NCBI GenBank assembly: GCA_035235625.1
Contig: CP141141.1
Location: forward strand, 44,973,719-45,037,718
Reading direction: 5' to 3'
Source of the DNA: Saururus chinensis
Taxonomy: Eukaryota; Streptophyta; Magnoliopsida; Piperales; Saururaceae
DNA length: 64,000 nt
A program made the translations under genes and the position numbers. Positions 23,393-38,968 of this stretch are shown here, piece after piece (positions within the stretch are counted from its first letter, which is position 1; each line of letters begins with the position of its first letter). Under the pieces are notes generated by a model that made no database searches, was not told where the DNA came from, and saw only the letters and a list, made by a program, of their open reading frames with translations.

Positions 23393-24150
23393 GTGGTGGA
23401 AAGGAATAGGTTTGAAGTGGTATTGAAATGTTGGGAAGTTAAATATACGTTTTTTTCGCTGAGGTACCTGACCGGCTAAGCAACTGCTGCGATTAATCTA
23501 CCTTGAAAATACAAATGAAAGAAGATTGATCATGGCGTGGGCAATCCACTAGCTAGAAAATGCAAAAGAAAGTACATTGGACATAGCTTGGGCATATCCT
23601 GATGTCTTAAACAACGTGCACCATTGGGCAAGTACGCTAAGAGTTGGCGTGGCCTGAGGCCTCGTGTTAGCCTCCTGTTTAATTCAAGGGAAATGTGACG
23701 GCTTGTGTTGGCAATTACAGATTGAAAAAACACGGAAAACGATGAAGACTGAAATGAGGAGTTTCCTGGTCACTAGCCAATTTACCATGCGAGCTAAAAC
23801 CCTCAAGAGGTCACCCAGGAGTGCTCAATACTTCAGTGGCCAATTTGCTTCTCTAGCCATGTCCGTCAAAAGTCACAACAGTGGACCCCCATCTCTTTAG
23901 CAGTCGCCTTCAAGAAGTGAATGGAAGCAATGAAAATCTCCCGAAAAGGAATTCCGAAGTGGATTATGACTAAAGCAGTAGTACCTTTTCTTTACCGACG
24001 TGATTGGTCATCAGAATTGTGTTCGAATAAAAACCCTTCCAAAGGTGAGTTAGAGGAGTGACGATCGCTGTGTTAGATATTTCCCCGTTCTCTCAATTAT
24101 TTTGGAATTCCTTCGTTCTCTCGTTTGCGACAGAATCTCGTGGCTGAAAT
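23393..24150. other. Intergenic; start of the duplicated MIPS segment
   Basis: No gene was found. From about 23810 the sequence is homologous to 30938 onward (shared GGCCAATTTGCTTCTCTAGC-type and CCCTTCCAAAGGTGAGTT blocks), which marks the proximal end of the segmental duplication. Confidence 0.6.
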
Positions 24151-24312
24151 TCATCCGTTTCTTATACTCAGGATCGCTTAGCTCGTAGATTTTCACTAGA
24201 TCGCTTTGCTTAGTCTCGTAGAGTATTCGTTCATCTGTTTCTTATACCCAGGATCGCTTTGCTTAGCTCGTAGATTTTCACTAGCTCGCTTTGCTTATCT
24301 CCTAGATTATTC
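24151..24312. repeat. 80-bp tandem repeat, two copies
   Basis: Units start at 24151 and 24231 with TCATCYGTTTCTTATAC and contain CTCGTAGATTTTCACTAG. The corresponding region of the distal copy has only one, more diverged unit (around 34386). Confidence 0.75.
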
Positions 24313-24665
24313 GTTCTTCCATGGAGAATGTCTAGGACCAAGGTCACCGCAAGGCTTTTTACTTCCATACTGTTCGTCCTAAAGGACTTAATCAAGTTGA
24401 GCATTTAAGCTTGTGAATATAACCCCAACGTCAACACGTTATGATGATTAAGACAAAGTAACGAGGTCGACATTTAAACAACTTGATATTACAATGCCCG
24501 CACAGAGCTCAAAAGCGCTGAAGGGTGGAATATTTCATCCGAAGAAACGAAGACTAAAAAATTTCTGCATCGTTGCCCAGCCTCCAACGAGTCCCATAAA
24601 TACAGAACGGTAAGGAGAGATATATTATTATAATTTCTCTCTTCTTTCCCTACCACTCGCCTTCA

Positions 24666-26949
<2,284 letters not shown>

Positions 26950-26996
26950 CTTAACCAATGAGCAAACTGATGTGACTCAAAAATGCGACCAGAGCA

Positions 26997-26998
26997 GA

Positions 26999-27036
<38 letters not shown>

Positions 27037-27060
27037 AAGACGAAGACGAAGAAGCAGAAG
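26997..27060 (-). repeat. Hexamer/trimer repeat in the MIPS 5' leader
   Basis: The plus strand has six or so CAGACG hexamers followed by AAGACG/AAGAAG units. On the MIPS strand this is a CGTCTG/CTTCGT tract 48-111 bp before the start codon, in the probable 5' untranslated region. The pseudogene copy lacks it. Confidence 0.85.
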
Positions 27061-27146
27061 CGGCAGAGGGCAGAGTGAAGCTTCTCCCCTTCCTCTTCTC
27101 TAACTCGCCGGCCTTGGGCTCTGAGGCCTATCATCCTTGGCCTGGC

Positions 27147-27153
27147 ATTTATA
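27147..27153 (-). promoter_or_regulatory. Putative TATA box of MIPS
   Basis: TATAAAT on the minus strand, about 200 bp before the MIPS start codon, in a setting conserved in the pseudogene copy (near 42149 and 42213, where it is duplicated). Confidence 0.6.
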
Positions 27154-27159
27154 ACGAGG

Positions 27160-30044
27160 GTGTTGGGGGCACGCGGCGGAAGATGGTTGAACCGAGGAAA
27201 AAACTCTCACGTCCACTTGAGCGCTCGTACGCAGGCATGTTATTGACATGTGTGGGGAAGCGTGTCCATGCGCTTTAATTCGTGGTGGGCCAGCAAAACT
27301 GGAACGTGTAAGGCCAATAGGCAAAGTGGGCCTGCCTGGTTGAAGGTCCTGGAAGGTTTCCCCAGACCGAGTACGGGAGACTGGGTTTTGTTATGGGTGT
27401 CCATGGCCATATGTACCGAATTCGATGCGGATGTAGATGCAAAACAGAGGAATTGAGATTCATCGATATCTTAATTTTAACATAATAGATTGTATGAGCT
27501 TTCGCTCACGTGGATTAGTGTGAGCCGTTGAATCGAAATTTAACAGTATAATAAGTAGATTGGTTATATACACCGTCTAATACCAGGGCTCACACAGCCC
27601 CAACTCATGTAAATTATGTTTTTTTATAAAAATTTTTTAATATTTATTAAAATAAAATTTTAAATATACATATAAAATAACAAGTTTAACGGGTGTTTGT
27701 ATGTACTTTTGCGTGAAAAGTAAAAGAGTTTTAATATTTTTTACTTTTGTTAAATGAAAAAAAAAAGTGCTTAGTTCTCCTTTTTTCCATATATTTTAAA
27801 GATTAAAGTAGTTTAAAAGTAATTTACTTTTCATATGTAAAATAGTAAAAACGACTAAAATGTGAATAGGAACAAGGGAAAGGCACAGTGTTTTCTTAGG
27901 ATTCTCACATTTTGAGTTATATATAAAAGATATTTTTTTATAATTTTATGAGGAAGACCCTTTTAGATCAAATCAACATAAATTGACCCGTAAGCACCTT
28001 TTATGCCCCTCTTTGCTTGAAATGTCATTTTTCTTAGAAAATGCCTATTGAAAAAAAAAATTCTTTCTAAACCTTAAAACCCCTTTCTTTTAAAAAAATT
28101 AATTACTTAAACGTCCCTTTTGACCTTTTCCTTGTCGTAGTTTCTACAACAGACAAAATTCTTCAACTTTGACTCCTAACTTCCCTTTAGCTCTTATTTC
28201 TCTTTTGCTTCACTTTTGCCTTCGGCTCCCTCACCACTAGTTTCCCTTTACCCAAGTCTTATTTTATTTTTAAAAATAAATAAATTTTAATAATATTTAA
28301 AAATCTAAATAGGACACAATATAAGGGAGGTGACATATTGAACCCACACATGATATTATAAATTAAGTTATTATTTATAAATAATTTAAAATAAAAAAAT
28401 ATTATCAATATCTCCATGGAAGAGTCTAGATGGTCAATATATATAGCTCAAAATTTGACACCCAATGCTTTTTTTAAAAAAAATATAAACTTTACTTTAT
28501 CCATTGGTAAGTCATTGATGTGTCGATCAAACGCTTGTCAAAATGAGAATAATTGTTAATAAGGTACCAATGTGTAGGTGAGCTCATCGATGAAACTGTA
28601 TGATGTAGTTGGTTACGTAATTATGACCCTAGGAGACAATTGTACCCTTTATGAAGGGCAAAAACATGGATTTTGGGCAATTTGGAGTATAGAATTTTGT
28701 CCAAAGAAGAGCAAAGGATTTTGAGCCGGAGTTCAAGAGACTATGTATAAAAGAGAGAAATATGGGATCAAAGGCTGGATTATTAACCTTATAACCTTAC
28801 ACTTATTAGACTAGTTGTTTATGGTTTGAGGATATATTTGGTGATGTGTTGTGATGTTTATTATGATTTATCTATAAGATTTTAACATGCTTTAGAGTAA
28901 TGATGATTAAATGATTGTAATATTTGTGGATTTAATGATTATAATTATTGTTTAAACTAAAAATTTTTATGGTTTAGATAATGTAGTTATCATATTTTAC
29001 GGAAGGGGATGTTTTGAGCACTAGTGTGATATCTATTCTTTTTTCAAACATGATCATTCATGTAGCCATTGATACGTTAGTAATGACATCGGTGGTTAAA
29101 GAAAAATTAATAGTATCAATATTAACAAATTAGCATGTGTCATTATTATATTGGGTATCAACACTGAGACAAATATGTCAGTGACGATGTTGGCAAGTTG
29201 GACTCTCACAGTCCACTCACTGGCGGCAAGGGTTTGACACATCAGTGAGGTATCAATGGTCATCAATACCAGTGCTGACACATCGACGAGTCTATTGCTG
29301 GTACATTGGCTTAGGATTTTTAACCAAGGTTTTTCCCATTGTTTATATTATTCATTAGATATAGCTTGATTAATTTCCATAGTGAGTGTAAAAATACATG
29401 ATATAATTATATTTATGCTAGTGAGGTAAGTACACCTTATATTTGATTATTGTAATATGTAAATGTCCATTGACCCTTGTGTTTGATATTTAAGGATGTA
29501 TAAGTCTAGTGTCGAGTTGACTCCAAATTGAGTTTTTTTAGCCATGTGTTTCACATTTAATATTGAAGGTTGACTCATGGGTCTCTAGCTCCCCATAAGA
29601 TTGAGAGTTATGTTTATAGAGCCGCCATTTTATCTAAGAGTAGGTTCGAATTGGTTATAGCATTAGTAGATGAATGACCTAATACAACATAACAACGGAG
29701 GTCTTAATGATTAGGGATGCCACCAAGCTGGGTTTTTGTCGGATTTTGCTAAAGTCGAACATGATACTATTTAAGAAATGACAAACCAAAATCCGTACTG
29801 AATAGCTATTCGGGTTAACTTTTGGAAACCCAAACCTGACCCATTAGGGTCAGTTTTTATCAAAATACATAAAAAATATATATATTTATAACCTTAATTA
29901 AGTCAGGCCAAGTAAGATCACTAGAACCTAAATCGCCTAAATAACTTTTCAGGTTGATTTTGGAAACCCAAACCCAACCCTAATGTGTTGGGGTAAGCTT
30001 TACCATATACCCAACATGAATGACATCCTATTGATTATCATGAG
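27160..30044. other. Intergenic DNA between MIPS and its duplicate
   Basis: Bases 27230-27350 match 43850-43970, marking conserved upstream sequence of the duplicated locus. From 27600 the DNA is AT-rich with no gene. Bases about 27700-27870 may be a small TIR element, with GTATGTACTTTTGCGTGAAAA near one end and related inverted sequence near the other, but this is weak. Bases 29710-30030 have repeated AACCCGACCC-type motifs. Confidence 0.45.
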
Positions 30045-30686
30045 TGTCACGCCCCCAATTCCAAAACTATCTTTTATAAAACCTTTAACCTCACAATGGA
30101 AATTCATGACATACTTTCCTTAATAATATTATGCAACAGATAATATCATTTTATTAAATTATAAAACATTAAAAGGATAAGTGGGGGACATGAAAATTAT
30201 ATCTTTCACAAACATTTGTTTTGATAATATCATAATTAATTATCTAAATATATAATATATTAAAATATTCACAAGATCCACAACAATGTACTCGTCCGTT
30301 ACATATGCCCAAGCTAATGAAATGATAAATGACACTTTCTCATGCCTAAAAGTAAACATACAAGTGAATAATAAATAATCAAGGTGACAAGTAGGCTCTA
30401 CTTTATAGCTATGGTCGTCTCTATACCTCTAATATCTTCTCCAAAGAGAGCTTGTACCACAAAGGATATTAAGTTCATAGGTATACTTAGTGGAATTACA
30501 ATCTAATTGAAAACAAGGAGTTCGATAAACATATCAATAAAGAATTTGTTGTCAAAATCAATACAAATGACATAAAGATCAAATTTATACATAACTTTTA
30601 ATGACAAACATATTTACAATGAAGAACTCCACTTCATAGTTCACTAGACATGACATATCCACTCGTGTAAATTTAGGTGTGTGACA
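30045..30686 (-). mobile_element. Possible solo LTR
   Basis: The left end TGTCACGCCCCC is the typical reverse complement of a plant gypsy LTR end, and GGTGTGTGACA at 30676-30686 would be the other end. No matching 5-bp target duplication was found (ATGAG versus CAAAA), so the right border is uncertain. Confidence 0.4.
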
Positions 30687-30937
30687 CAAAACGATGGTTT
30701 AATTTTTTAATGTCAAAAATATTATGTATCATCATATTTTAAATATATCAATATAAAATAGTTGATATTATCGATACATAATTCATGGTAACCTTCTATA
30801 TTATTTTAACATCTTTGTTGCTAAGCATCAACACCACCTTACATGGTAATTACAAAATGAAAATTCAAGAAAAATGGTAAAGACTAAAAATAATTATAAT
30901 TCATCTAATTTGAAAAGCCAACCAAAACCTTAAAGGT

Positions 30938-31740
30938 TACTTTAGTAGTCAATTTGCTTCTCTAGCCATATCCATCAAAGGTCACAAGAGTGGACACCCA
31001 CATCTTTAGCAAATGCCTTCAAGAAGTTAATGAGAAGTATATTAGGGAGTCAAACCAGGTAGAGTTGGGCCATGACCCTTGCCCACAACCTATTTCTAGG
31101 TCCTACATCAACCTTTGGGTATGGTGGTCTTTCAAAACTTTGGCACTAGCCCAATCCTACCCGCATTCACAGGTTTTTATTTTTAATTATAATTAATTTT
31201 TATTAGAAAATATTTTCAATAAGAAATTTTTTAATCCTTGGGTAGGATCTCACTAGTTGACTTTATGAAAGGCAAGATTATGCGGCTTTGGCCTTTAACT
31301 TGGGTCTTATACAACTAACTATGATGACTTGCATGCTTAAAATTTGTTAATCTTCTTTAAAATATACAAACATTATATCTTTCTCATTTCCTTTTGGCCT
31401 AAGTGGGACAATCGAAGAAGGTAAAAATATTTTTTTATATATTCGGAGATGGACCGAATAGGCATGTGGATTTTTTATGTTCTACCCTTAGCTGAGTTTT
31501 ATTTCAATAATGAAATCTTTAGGTCTAGCCCAAAGATCAGACCACAAATTTGTTGGCGAAATACCATATTTTTTATAATGAATATCTCCCAATCAAGAAT
31601 TATGAATTGGATTGTCTATAACTAAAGTATTATTAATTTTTGTTTAGTGATGTAATTGGTCATTATAATTTATGAAAACCCATAATTGTGTTTAAATAAA
31701 ACCCTTCCAAAGGTGAGTTGCCTATGTATATTGACATAGG
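30938..31740. repeat. Distal copy of the segment downstream of MIPS
   Basis: Bases 30938-31035 match 23835-23930, and 31600-31725 match about 23960-24070, including CCCTTCCAAAGGTGAGTT. The 31060-31590 stretch is extra in this copy and has no recognised feature. This is the start of the segmental duplication that carries the MIPS pseudogene. Confidence 0.75.
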
Positions 31741-31796
31741 AGAGTGATGAAGGGAGCAAAGGAGAAAAAAAATTGCATTACTCTCTAGATCATGTT

Positions 31797-34289
31797 TGTC
31801 ACGCCCCGGCGATGCCCGACCCAAGCCGAACCCGGTTCAAGGGCCGGTCAAGTGCGCGGGGGCGACAAACAGAATTACGGAGTACACACAATCCTTTGAG
31901 CAAGAGTAAATAAGAAGGAAATAAAGAGTGTTGCTTATCACAAAGTCAACAACTAATCTCAAACCCACATGCTTAGTTAATTAAAGCCCACACTGGCTCA
32001 AATAAGTCTTAAGCAAACGTAACAGTAAAATGTGACATAAATCCAAAACAAAGAACCCTACACAAAGGTTCTAAACATAAGCATAGAACCAAAGAAGATA
32101 AGTCACACAACGATCTCCATGATCACATCCAAGCCATCTCCAACCTTTCCTCAAAGAGGAGATCTTGTCCGTCTGCGTGTCGCACCACGCAGCCCCAAAT
32201 CAAAACACAAGAAAGATGGGTGAGATTAACAAACTCAGCAATGGTTTTTAATATCACTATCAACATCAAAAATACGATAGCATAGCAATAAGATCATTTA
32301 GATCAAAGATTAACATGGTGCATCATTTTCTGATCACACATACACATCACCTAAAACTACATCATAATGCATAATCCACATAATGTCATTCTCATCATAA
32401 CACCCTGCATGAAATTTATCTCTAACATACATATTCCTTCATGCATCATATCAAAAATCAACCTGCATGGATGTATCTCTAACATACATATTCCCACATG
32501 CATCATATCATAATCAACCTACATGGATGTATCTTTAACATGCTTGAAATTAAACTCACTACCACACTACATATGTAAATTACCATCTAAACATGAATTC
32601 TAGCGGAAATCATAGGAGAAGAAATGTTAAAATCATAACTCAAATCAAAACTCAACCACAAAGGTTAAACACATATAAGATCATTCATTTCATCCTTGAG
32701 TCATGGCATTCACCAACATCCACACATCAACTAACTACATTCTATCATGACAAATCAGTCCATTAATAGGTTGTAGTTCTACTGAAAATATGCTTAATCA
32801 AAAGGAATCAATCATTCATAATTTCAAGATGACAATTCCAACATCATGCCACAAAATATAAGTCATTTCACAAATCTCTAAGCATATATCTCAACTCCAT
32901 AACCTCAATAGCATGCCTTTTCAGTAGCATAATATAGCTTAAAATACTCCACATTCATATGAAATTGGCAAGCTAAAGTAGAATCATCAAAATAAACATC
33001 ATGCATTAGAACACAAATCTGTTGTGTAGCCGTTCGAACGCCCTTTAGGCCGTTCGATCGGTTAAACGTAAAAATTTGAAATTCACAGTTTGGTTGTTCG
33101 AATGCCTAGCAGGCCGTTCGATAGGCTGAACTGGAAAACTGTCATTCTGATAGTGTTGCCGTTCGAATGCCCAGAAGGGCCATTCGAACGCCAACAAGGC
33201 AGAACTGAATCATCTTCTTCTTTTTGCAAATCCAAACTGAGACATTATTGATAACACTTCAAAACCACATCTAACACCCTAATCATCATCAAAAGTTCTT
33301 CTTGACTTCCAGAATATTAAACCATAATAATGCAAAACCCTAAAAAATTAGGATTAAATAATTCTATTTTCTAATCATGCCATTAACACACCAAATCAAG
33401 TAACTCCATTCGAAATAAGCCAAAAATCAAGAGTTTTACCATGGATAAACTGAGATTTCGAAGACTCATTACCTTAGCACTTGATTAAGCTCGGATTTGA
33501 GGGTCACCCTTCTTGAAAACCTTACAAACACATTGAGTTTGAATTAAACTCCATTACAAATTGATTTACCAAAGAAATCCCTAATTAAAACTTAGATCTA
33601 GGGCTTGTTGATTGTAAAAATCGAATTTTAAAAGGTAGGGTTTGTAGAAAAATACAAATCAATAGTTTTTTATGTCCAAAAATGAATTAAAACAAGGGGG
33701 AAATGGTAGATTTAGAAGAGATTAAGAAGAAAGTTAAGGTTTAGTGCTTAATTAGAGTAGGCTTACCTTAATCGCCTTCTAATCAGGGCCTAATTGGGGA
33801 TTAGGCCAAACCTCCTTCCTTAGCCTATTCCCAAAAATGGAAATGACTCAGGTTTGCCCTTTTATAGTAAGGGTTGGGGTATGCATGAGTAAGTTATGGG
33901 GTGTAAATAGGAAAAGTAGGTTAAAAATGAGTATTTTACAAATTTAAGCACTAATTAAGCCTAATAAAATTCTAAACATTTTTGTATGACCTTAGGTATA
34001 TATTTGGGTTCATTTGACCCAAAAACCGAAATTTTGACGGTGGGGCCCACAGGGGTCCCTCTAAAACCCTAATCTTCGGAAAAATAGTAAAAATTTTAAA
34101 AAATCCCAGAAAATTATATTTAATTTAAAATTACTTAAAACCACTAATCTTAAAGTTGATTTTAGTTAAAACCATTATAAACACCACTTATTTCACGAAA
34201 TCATCGAATAAATCAGAAAATGCGTTAATCTCATGATAACCGATAATTAAATAAAACCAAAAACCGGTTTAGAGATAAGGGTCCTTACA
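31797..34289 (-). mobile_element. Solo LTR, family A copy 2
   Basis: On the minus strand it starts TGTAAGGACCC and ends GGGGCGTGACA. A perfect 5-bp target duplication ATGTT lies at 31792-31796 and 34290-34294. It is 2493 bp long, shorter than the other copies. A TATA box (TATAAAA on the minus strand) lies at 33860-33866. It interrupts the duplicated MIPS flank: the sequence on either side is contiguous in the proximal copy. No retroelement genes are present. Confidence 0.92.
33020..33195. repeat. Cluster of GTTCGAACG-type palindromes within the LTR
   Basis: Several copies of GCCGTTCGAACGCCC and GGCCGTTCGATCGG-type motifs lie in about 175 bp. Equivalent but different clusters occur at 10915-11020 in copy 1 and 35735-35810 in copy 3, so the position is conserved while the motif number and sequence vary. 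Confidence 0.65.
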
Positions 34290-34427
34290 ATGTTTGCTGA
34301 TTTGAGTTAAAAATTTCCCCGTTCTTGTAATTTGTTTGGGAATACCATCATTCTCATATGTGATAAATTGTCTTGTAGATAAAATTCATTTGTTTCTTAT
34401 ACTCACTTCATCTTAAATTAATAACAA

Positions 34428-34596
34428 CTCCTTCTGTCCTAAATTAATAGCTATTAATAGCTTCATTTTGTTCAATTTAAGTGACTAAGTACTTAACAAA
34501 TAGTATCATAAGCTCATTTTCCCTTCTTTTAAATTTAGGCTTCATCATTAAATATTTTTTTTTCAAAAGCAACAATTAACATACCATAGAAGGGGT
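34428..34596. mobile_element. Stowaway-like MITE, degenerate
   Basis: The left end CTCCTTCTGTCCTAAATTAA and an inverted right end around 34575-34596 resemble the MITEs at 945-1222 and 46913-47103. Internal AAGCTCATTTTCCCTTCT is shared with the third copy. The TA target duplication is not preserved. Confidence 0.5.
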
Positions 34597-34655
34597 ACAT
34601 TTTAGTTAAGTTCAAACTCCAAATGTAGATATTAATTAAAGTATAGGACATAGGG

Positions 34656-37600
34656 TGTAAGATCCCTAACCCTAATCCGGTTTATTTCAATTAATTTTGT
34701 TGTTATTATGTAATTTTGGTGTTAATTGACCGATTTGTCTTATTTTGGGATTGAAGATGGTTAACAATAGTTTTAATCATTTTTTTCTTCAATTTATTCA
34801 TTTTTATATTAAATTAAGTTTATTCAATTTTTTCTGAATATTTTTTATAATTTTTCAAAAAATTAGGATGCGGGTCCCACATTTATAATTTGGGGTGATG
34901 GGTCCTACAAGACCCCAAACCTGACTTATTTCATCATTAAAGTATTTCAAAATTTTTAACTTCATTTTAGACCTAAAATGAGCAAATTACATATTTTTAG
35001 TACAAAATTCTATTTGTACCCCTAATTTCTAATTAGTATACCCCATAACTTACTATAAATAGAAAACTCTAGCTTCATTTTCAATTAGGAAGGGCTGAGA
35101 TCTAGGAGGCTGAGAAGCCGTAATCTACATTCCATAAGAGGAAAGCTTGATTAAGGTAATAATAGTCTTGATTTTTTTTATCAATCTCTTTGGATTTTGC
35201 CTAATCTTTCTTAATCTCATATTTTCTATGATCAAATATTATTTTGCAATGCTAAATTAAGTTTCTTATTTTAATATATATTTCATACTTCAAATGAGGG
35301 ATTTTTATTTTTGAACAAAGGAAGCCCTAGATCTATGAGTTATCAAGTGATTTAAGCTTCAATAATTGAATTTATTAAGGTATTAAATAAATCCTAAATG
35401 TGGGTAGGGATTTGAATAGATTTAAGCTTCAATTTTTGACTAAGATCTCACTGAATCTAAGGGTTCTTCTTCCAAAATGGGTTTATGTTTTGGAGTTAAA
35501 GTTTGAGATGATTTATGTGGGTTTTGCTTGATGTTCAGCTTTAATGGTAGCTTATGTAAAACATGATTTTTCTAATGATTTCCTTGTGTTATAGTTTATT
35601 AATGACTAGATCTATTATTTTCTGAGCTTATATTTCAATATTGTGATATTTGAAAGTGAGATTTGAATGTTTATGTTAATTTTATGTATTTTCGGATTTG
35701 GGTTCTCAAGGTTGAAGACAACTTGGAGTTTATTGTGTAGGCGTTTGAACGTCCCTATATGCTGATTGAACGACCATGCGTTTGAATGACCTTTTGGCCG
35801 ATCAAAAGGCCAAATGAAAGTTTTGTTATTTTGAGTATTTTTATTTATTTTTATGTTTTTCTTCTTAAATCTCATTTATTATGATTATGATGAGTGATTT
35901 TTACTTAGAAATGTTACTGTGAAGACATGAATATTATCTTGAAAGCTATGATGTTGTTTAAGCATGAAATTAGTTACATATTATTAGATTTTAGCATATT
36001 ATTACCCATTTCTAAAATTCATGTTGAGTTATTCTCTATGTTTTACTTAGGATTCTAGCAATTTTAGAAAATGAGAATGGCCTTATATATTTTTACATGT
36101 CATGCTAAATTATGGGTGAATTATATTTTCATATTTAGCTTTAAGTGTAGTGATGAGTATGCTTACCTAAGTCTAACATGAGGTTGTAATTGACTTAGGC
36201 TTGTGATTTTCGATAGTTTTATCCATGATTTCAGTAAAGATGAGCCATGATTAAATTATGAGAACATGTATATTGTTTGACGATGGTTTGTTCATAATGC
36301 ATATGCCTTATAATTGAATACTATTACTATATACATACACACACACACTTGTGGGGCTCATTGTGGTGATTATTTGATACATATTGATTAAGAATGATAT
36401 ATGTATGGATGATGAAAGCACATCTCATGAATTAGAATTTCATGTAGTGTTGCCTATGTATTACCATGTTGCATGCGTCATGAATATTGTTTACAAATGA
36501 GATTTATCGAGATTAGCCAAAATTGATCAATTCATTGCAATTAAGTGATATTGCTTGTTGGATTAATCGATTAATGACTTATCAAATTGGTTAGGTCTGA
36601 AAGTACATAATTTCGTTTTGAGTTTTTTTTGGAACATGGATCCTCCTCAGGCTAAATTGAGTTGAATTGATATGAGTTCATTGTTGTTGAGGTTAATTTG
36701 TTGTTTTATCTGGACCCTAAGAATCTAATATAGTATGCCCTTGTGCACCAGCTACCATGTGTTCTACGTTTCTCTTGTAAGAATTTAGACTCTTCACACT
36801 GCTCCTAATTTTCGTAAGGAATTCAGACATTCCCAGCGATGACTGTTCAATACGAGTAGACTACTCTAGGTTTTTGTAAGGGATTTAGACCTTATTTCTT
36901 GGATTGTCTAGCTTGAGCAGAGGGGCTAACTCACCCCAACACCCTAGGTTGTCGCAAGGAATTTAGACTATGTCTAGTGTGAGCGATATAATTGTATTTC
37001 TCTTCATGATGGAGACATTCACCATTGTTAGTTATACATGATATGATTAGTGTATTTGAGACACTCTCATGCAGTATGAATGCTTATAATTGAGTATGGT
37101 TATGTATGATTATGGTTAGTGTTAAAGACACTTCTTATGCAGAATTAATGTTTATGATTGAGAATAATTATGCATACTATATATATTTATAATTAAGACA
37201 CACTCATACCGGATGAATGCTTATGATTTGAGAATAATTATGTATACTATGAATAGTGTGATTGAGACACTCTTATGCGAGATGATTGTATGCAATAAAA
37301 ATAGATCATGAATGAGATGATATTGTAATATGCTATGCAGGATGAATGTATGCATTGAGAATATATCATGAATGAGATGATATAATGATTTGCCATGTGG
37401 AATGATATGCATGAAATATGTTGATGATATCATGAGTATATGTATGTGATAAATAATCATGATATAGCAATGTACAGGTTTATGCAATCATCCTATGATC
37501 AATGAGTGTGTTATATGTGATGGATTGTGTGTGAAATATCTATAATGATTTTAGACTTATTCTCTCGAAATAGAAAACTTTGCTAAATATTTTTACTCAC

Positions 37601-38066
37601 CCCTCTTTCTCATATATTTTCTATTTTGAGGCTGCATAGTACGACATGCAGACAACCAAGATTCCCTATGAGGAATGATTGATAGGCGGTCTAGAGTAGG
37701 CGAGGATGCCTAAAGGCCCTACGTGTCTTACTTGTTTATGTAGTTTGTTGTTTGGAGCTTTTATGTCTTAATGATTATGCTATATACTTTGTTCATCATT
37801 TTATCCTTAGACTCATATTGATTTTTAATGTTAGCCATGAGAGAGCTTGGTGACTTAGGGATGTGGGTATTTGTTGAAGACTAATTATGATTATGTTTTC
37901 TTATTTCATCTTAAACAAAGTAATTAGGTGTACTACTTTGTGTTGCTTCACCCGTTTAAGGGGTTAAATCTTCCATTAATTTAATCTTTCGTCGCCCCCG
38001 TGCGTATCAACTTTCCTTTGAATCGAGTTCGACTCGGGTTGGGAGCACAGGTGCTGGGGTATGACA
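34656..38066 (+). mobile_element. Solo LTR, family A copy 3
   Basis: It begins TGTAAGATCCC and ends GGGGTATGACA, about 3.4 kb, close to copy 1 without its nested insert. TATAAAT lies at 35054-35060. Distal blocks (TTATCTGGACCCTAAGAATC at about 36706, then CACCAGCTACCATGTGTTCT) match copy 1 in order. The flanks TAGGG and GAGTG do not match, so the target duplication is lost or the borders have mutated. It lies 366 bp from copy 2 in opposite orientation. Confidence 0.82.
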
Positions 38067-38300
38067 GAGTGAGCATTTGATATTCCATTGTCACAAAAGT
38101 TTTTGCTTCCATGTTGTTCGTCCAAATGAGAGCTTAGCATAAGCTGCGAATGAGAGACCTTTATTGACACTAATGTTAATATGCTTTAGCATGTGTGTCA
38201 TCACTTTCAAAGATAAAGGGCTCCCATGCACACCTTATACTAGGCTTATTATCAAGTATAAAAAGAATTTTTCCATTACGATGATATAGACATAAGCAAA
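38067..38300. repeat. Duplicated MIPS flank with a dispersed-repeat fragment
   Basis: Bases 38085-38125 match 24340-24385 of the proximal segment (TTCCATGTTGTTCGTCC block). Bases 38128-38265 carry CTTAGCATAAGC, TAATGTTAATATGCTTTAGC and TTATACTAGGCTTATTA, related to the 118-bp repeat family at 7217. Confidence 0.55.
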
Positions 38301-38429
38301 AAAGGCTATATATATTAGAGTAAATTTTTATTTTTTTAACCCTTATAACCCCCTAGAACCCAACCTTTTTTTTTTTACCTATTACTCCCTCCAAATTAAC
38401 CTCACCTCTTTTCCTTCACTTATAGTGAA

Positions 38430-38760
38430 GACTACATCTTTGTTGGCGACAATGGGTTGCGGCCGTCCATGGCCAGATCTATGGTTGTGGCCAGGAGTCT
38501 GGCCATAGCCAGAGCTGCTACTCAAGGTTAGATATGTGGTCACAATGAGTTCTTCTGGTTGCGTGCTTTGGGCTGGGGGGGCGGGGGGGGGGGGGGAAAT
38601 GCGAATACCTGAAAAGAAAGAGGATGGGATAAAATAAAATATATGTTTAAGGCCATTCCGCGATGCTAATACCTGAAAAGAAAGTGGAAGGGATAAAATA
38701 AAATATGTGTTTAAGGTTATTAAGAGAAATTTTAATTTTTTAATGAAAAGTATAAAATAT
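38430..38760. repeat. GC-rich repeat core with G-tract and 66-bp duplication
   Basis: The segment has GGCCAGATCT/CTGGCCATAG-type motifs resembling the cores at 51180-51400 and 63440-63720, then a G-run (38574-38596), then two copies of a block starting AATACCTGAAAAGAAAG at 38604 and 38670. It is absent from the proximal MIPS segment, so it is an insertion, perhaps a diverged Mutator-like element. Borders were not resolved. Confidence 0.5.
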
Positions 38761-38968
38761 CCGGGGTTACAAGGGGATTAGTGGAGTCCAATAATCGCTA
38801 AATATCGCGGAAGGGTGGGAAGAAATATTACATCTGCAAAAACAAGGGCTAAAAAATTTCTGCATCGTTGACCAGTCTCCGACAAGTCCCATTAATAAAC
38901 GGCTACGAGGATAGAGATGCTATTATTATGAATTTTCTCTCTTTTCTTCCCCGAACAACTCATCTTCG

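Noticed and set aside
31797..38066. One full-length retrotransposon with LTRs at 31797 and 34656
   Set aside because: The two LTRs are in opposite orientation, the 366-bp spacer has no retroelement genes, and the first has its own target duplication.
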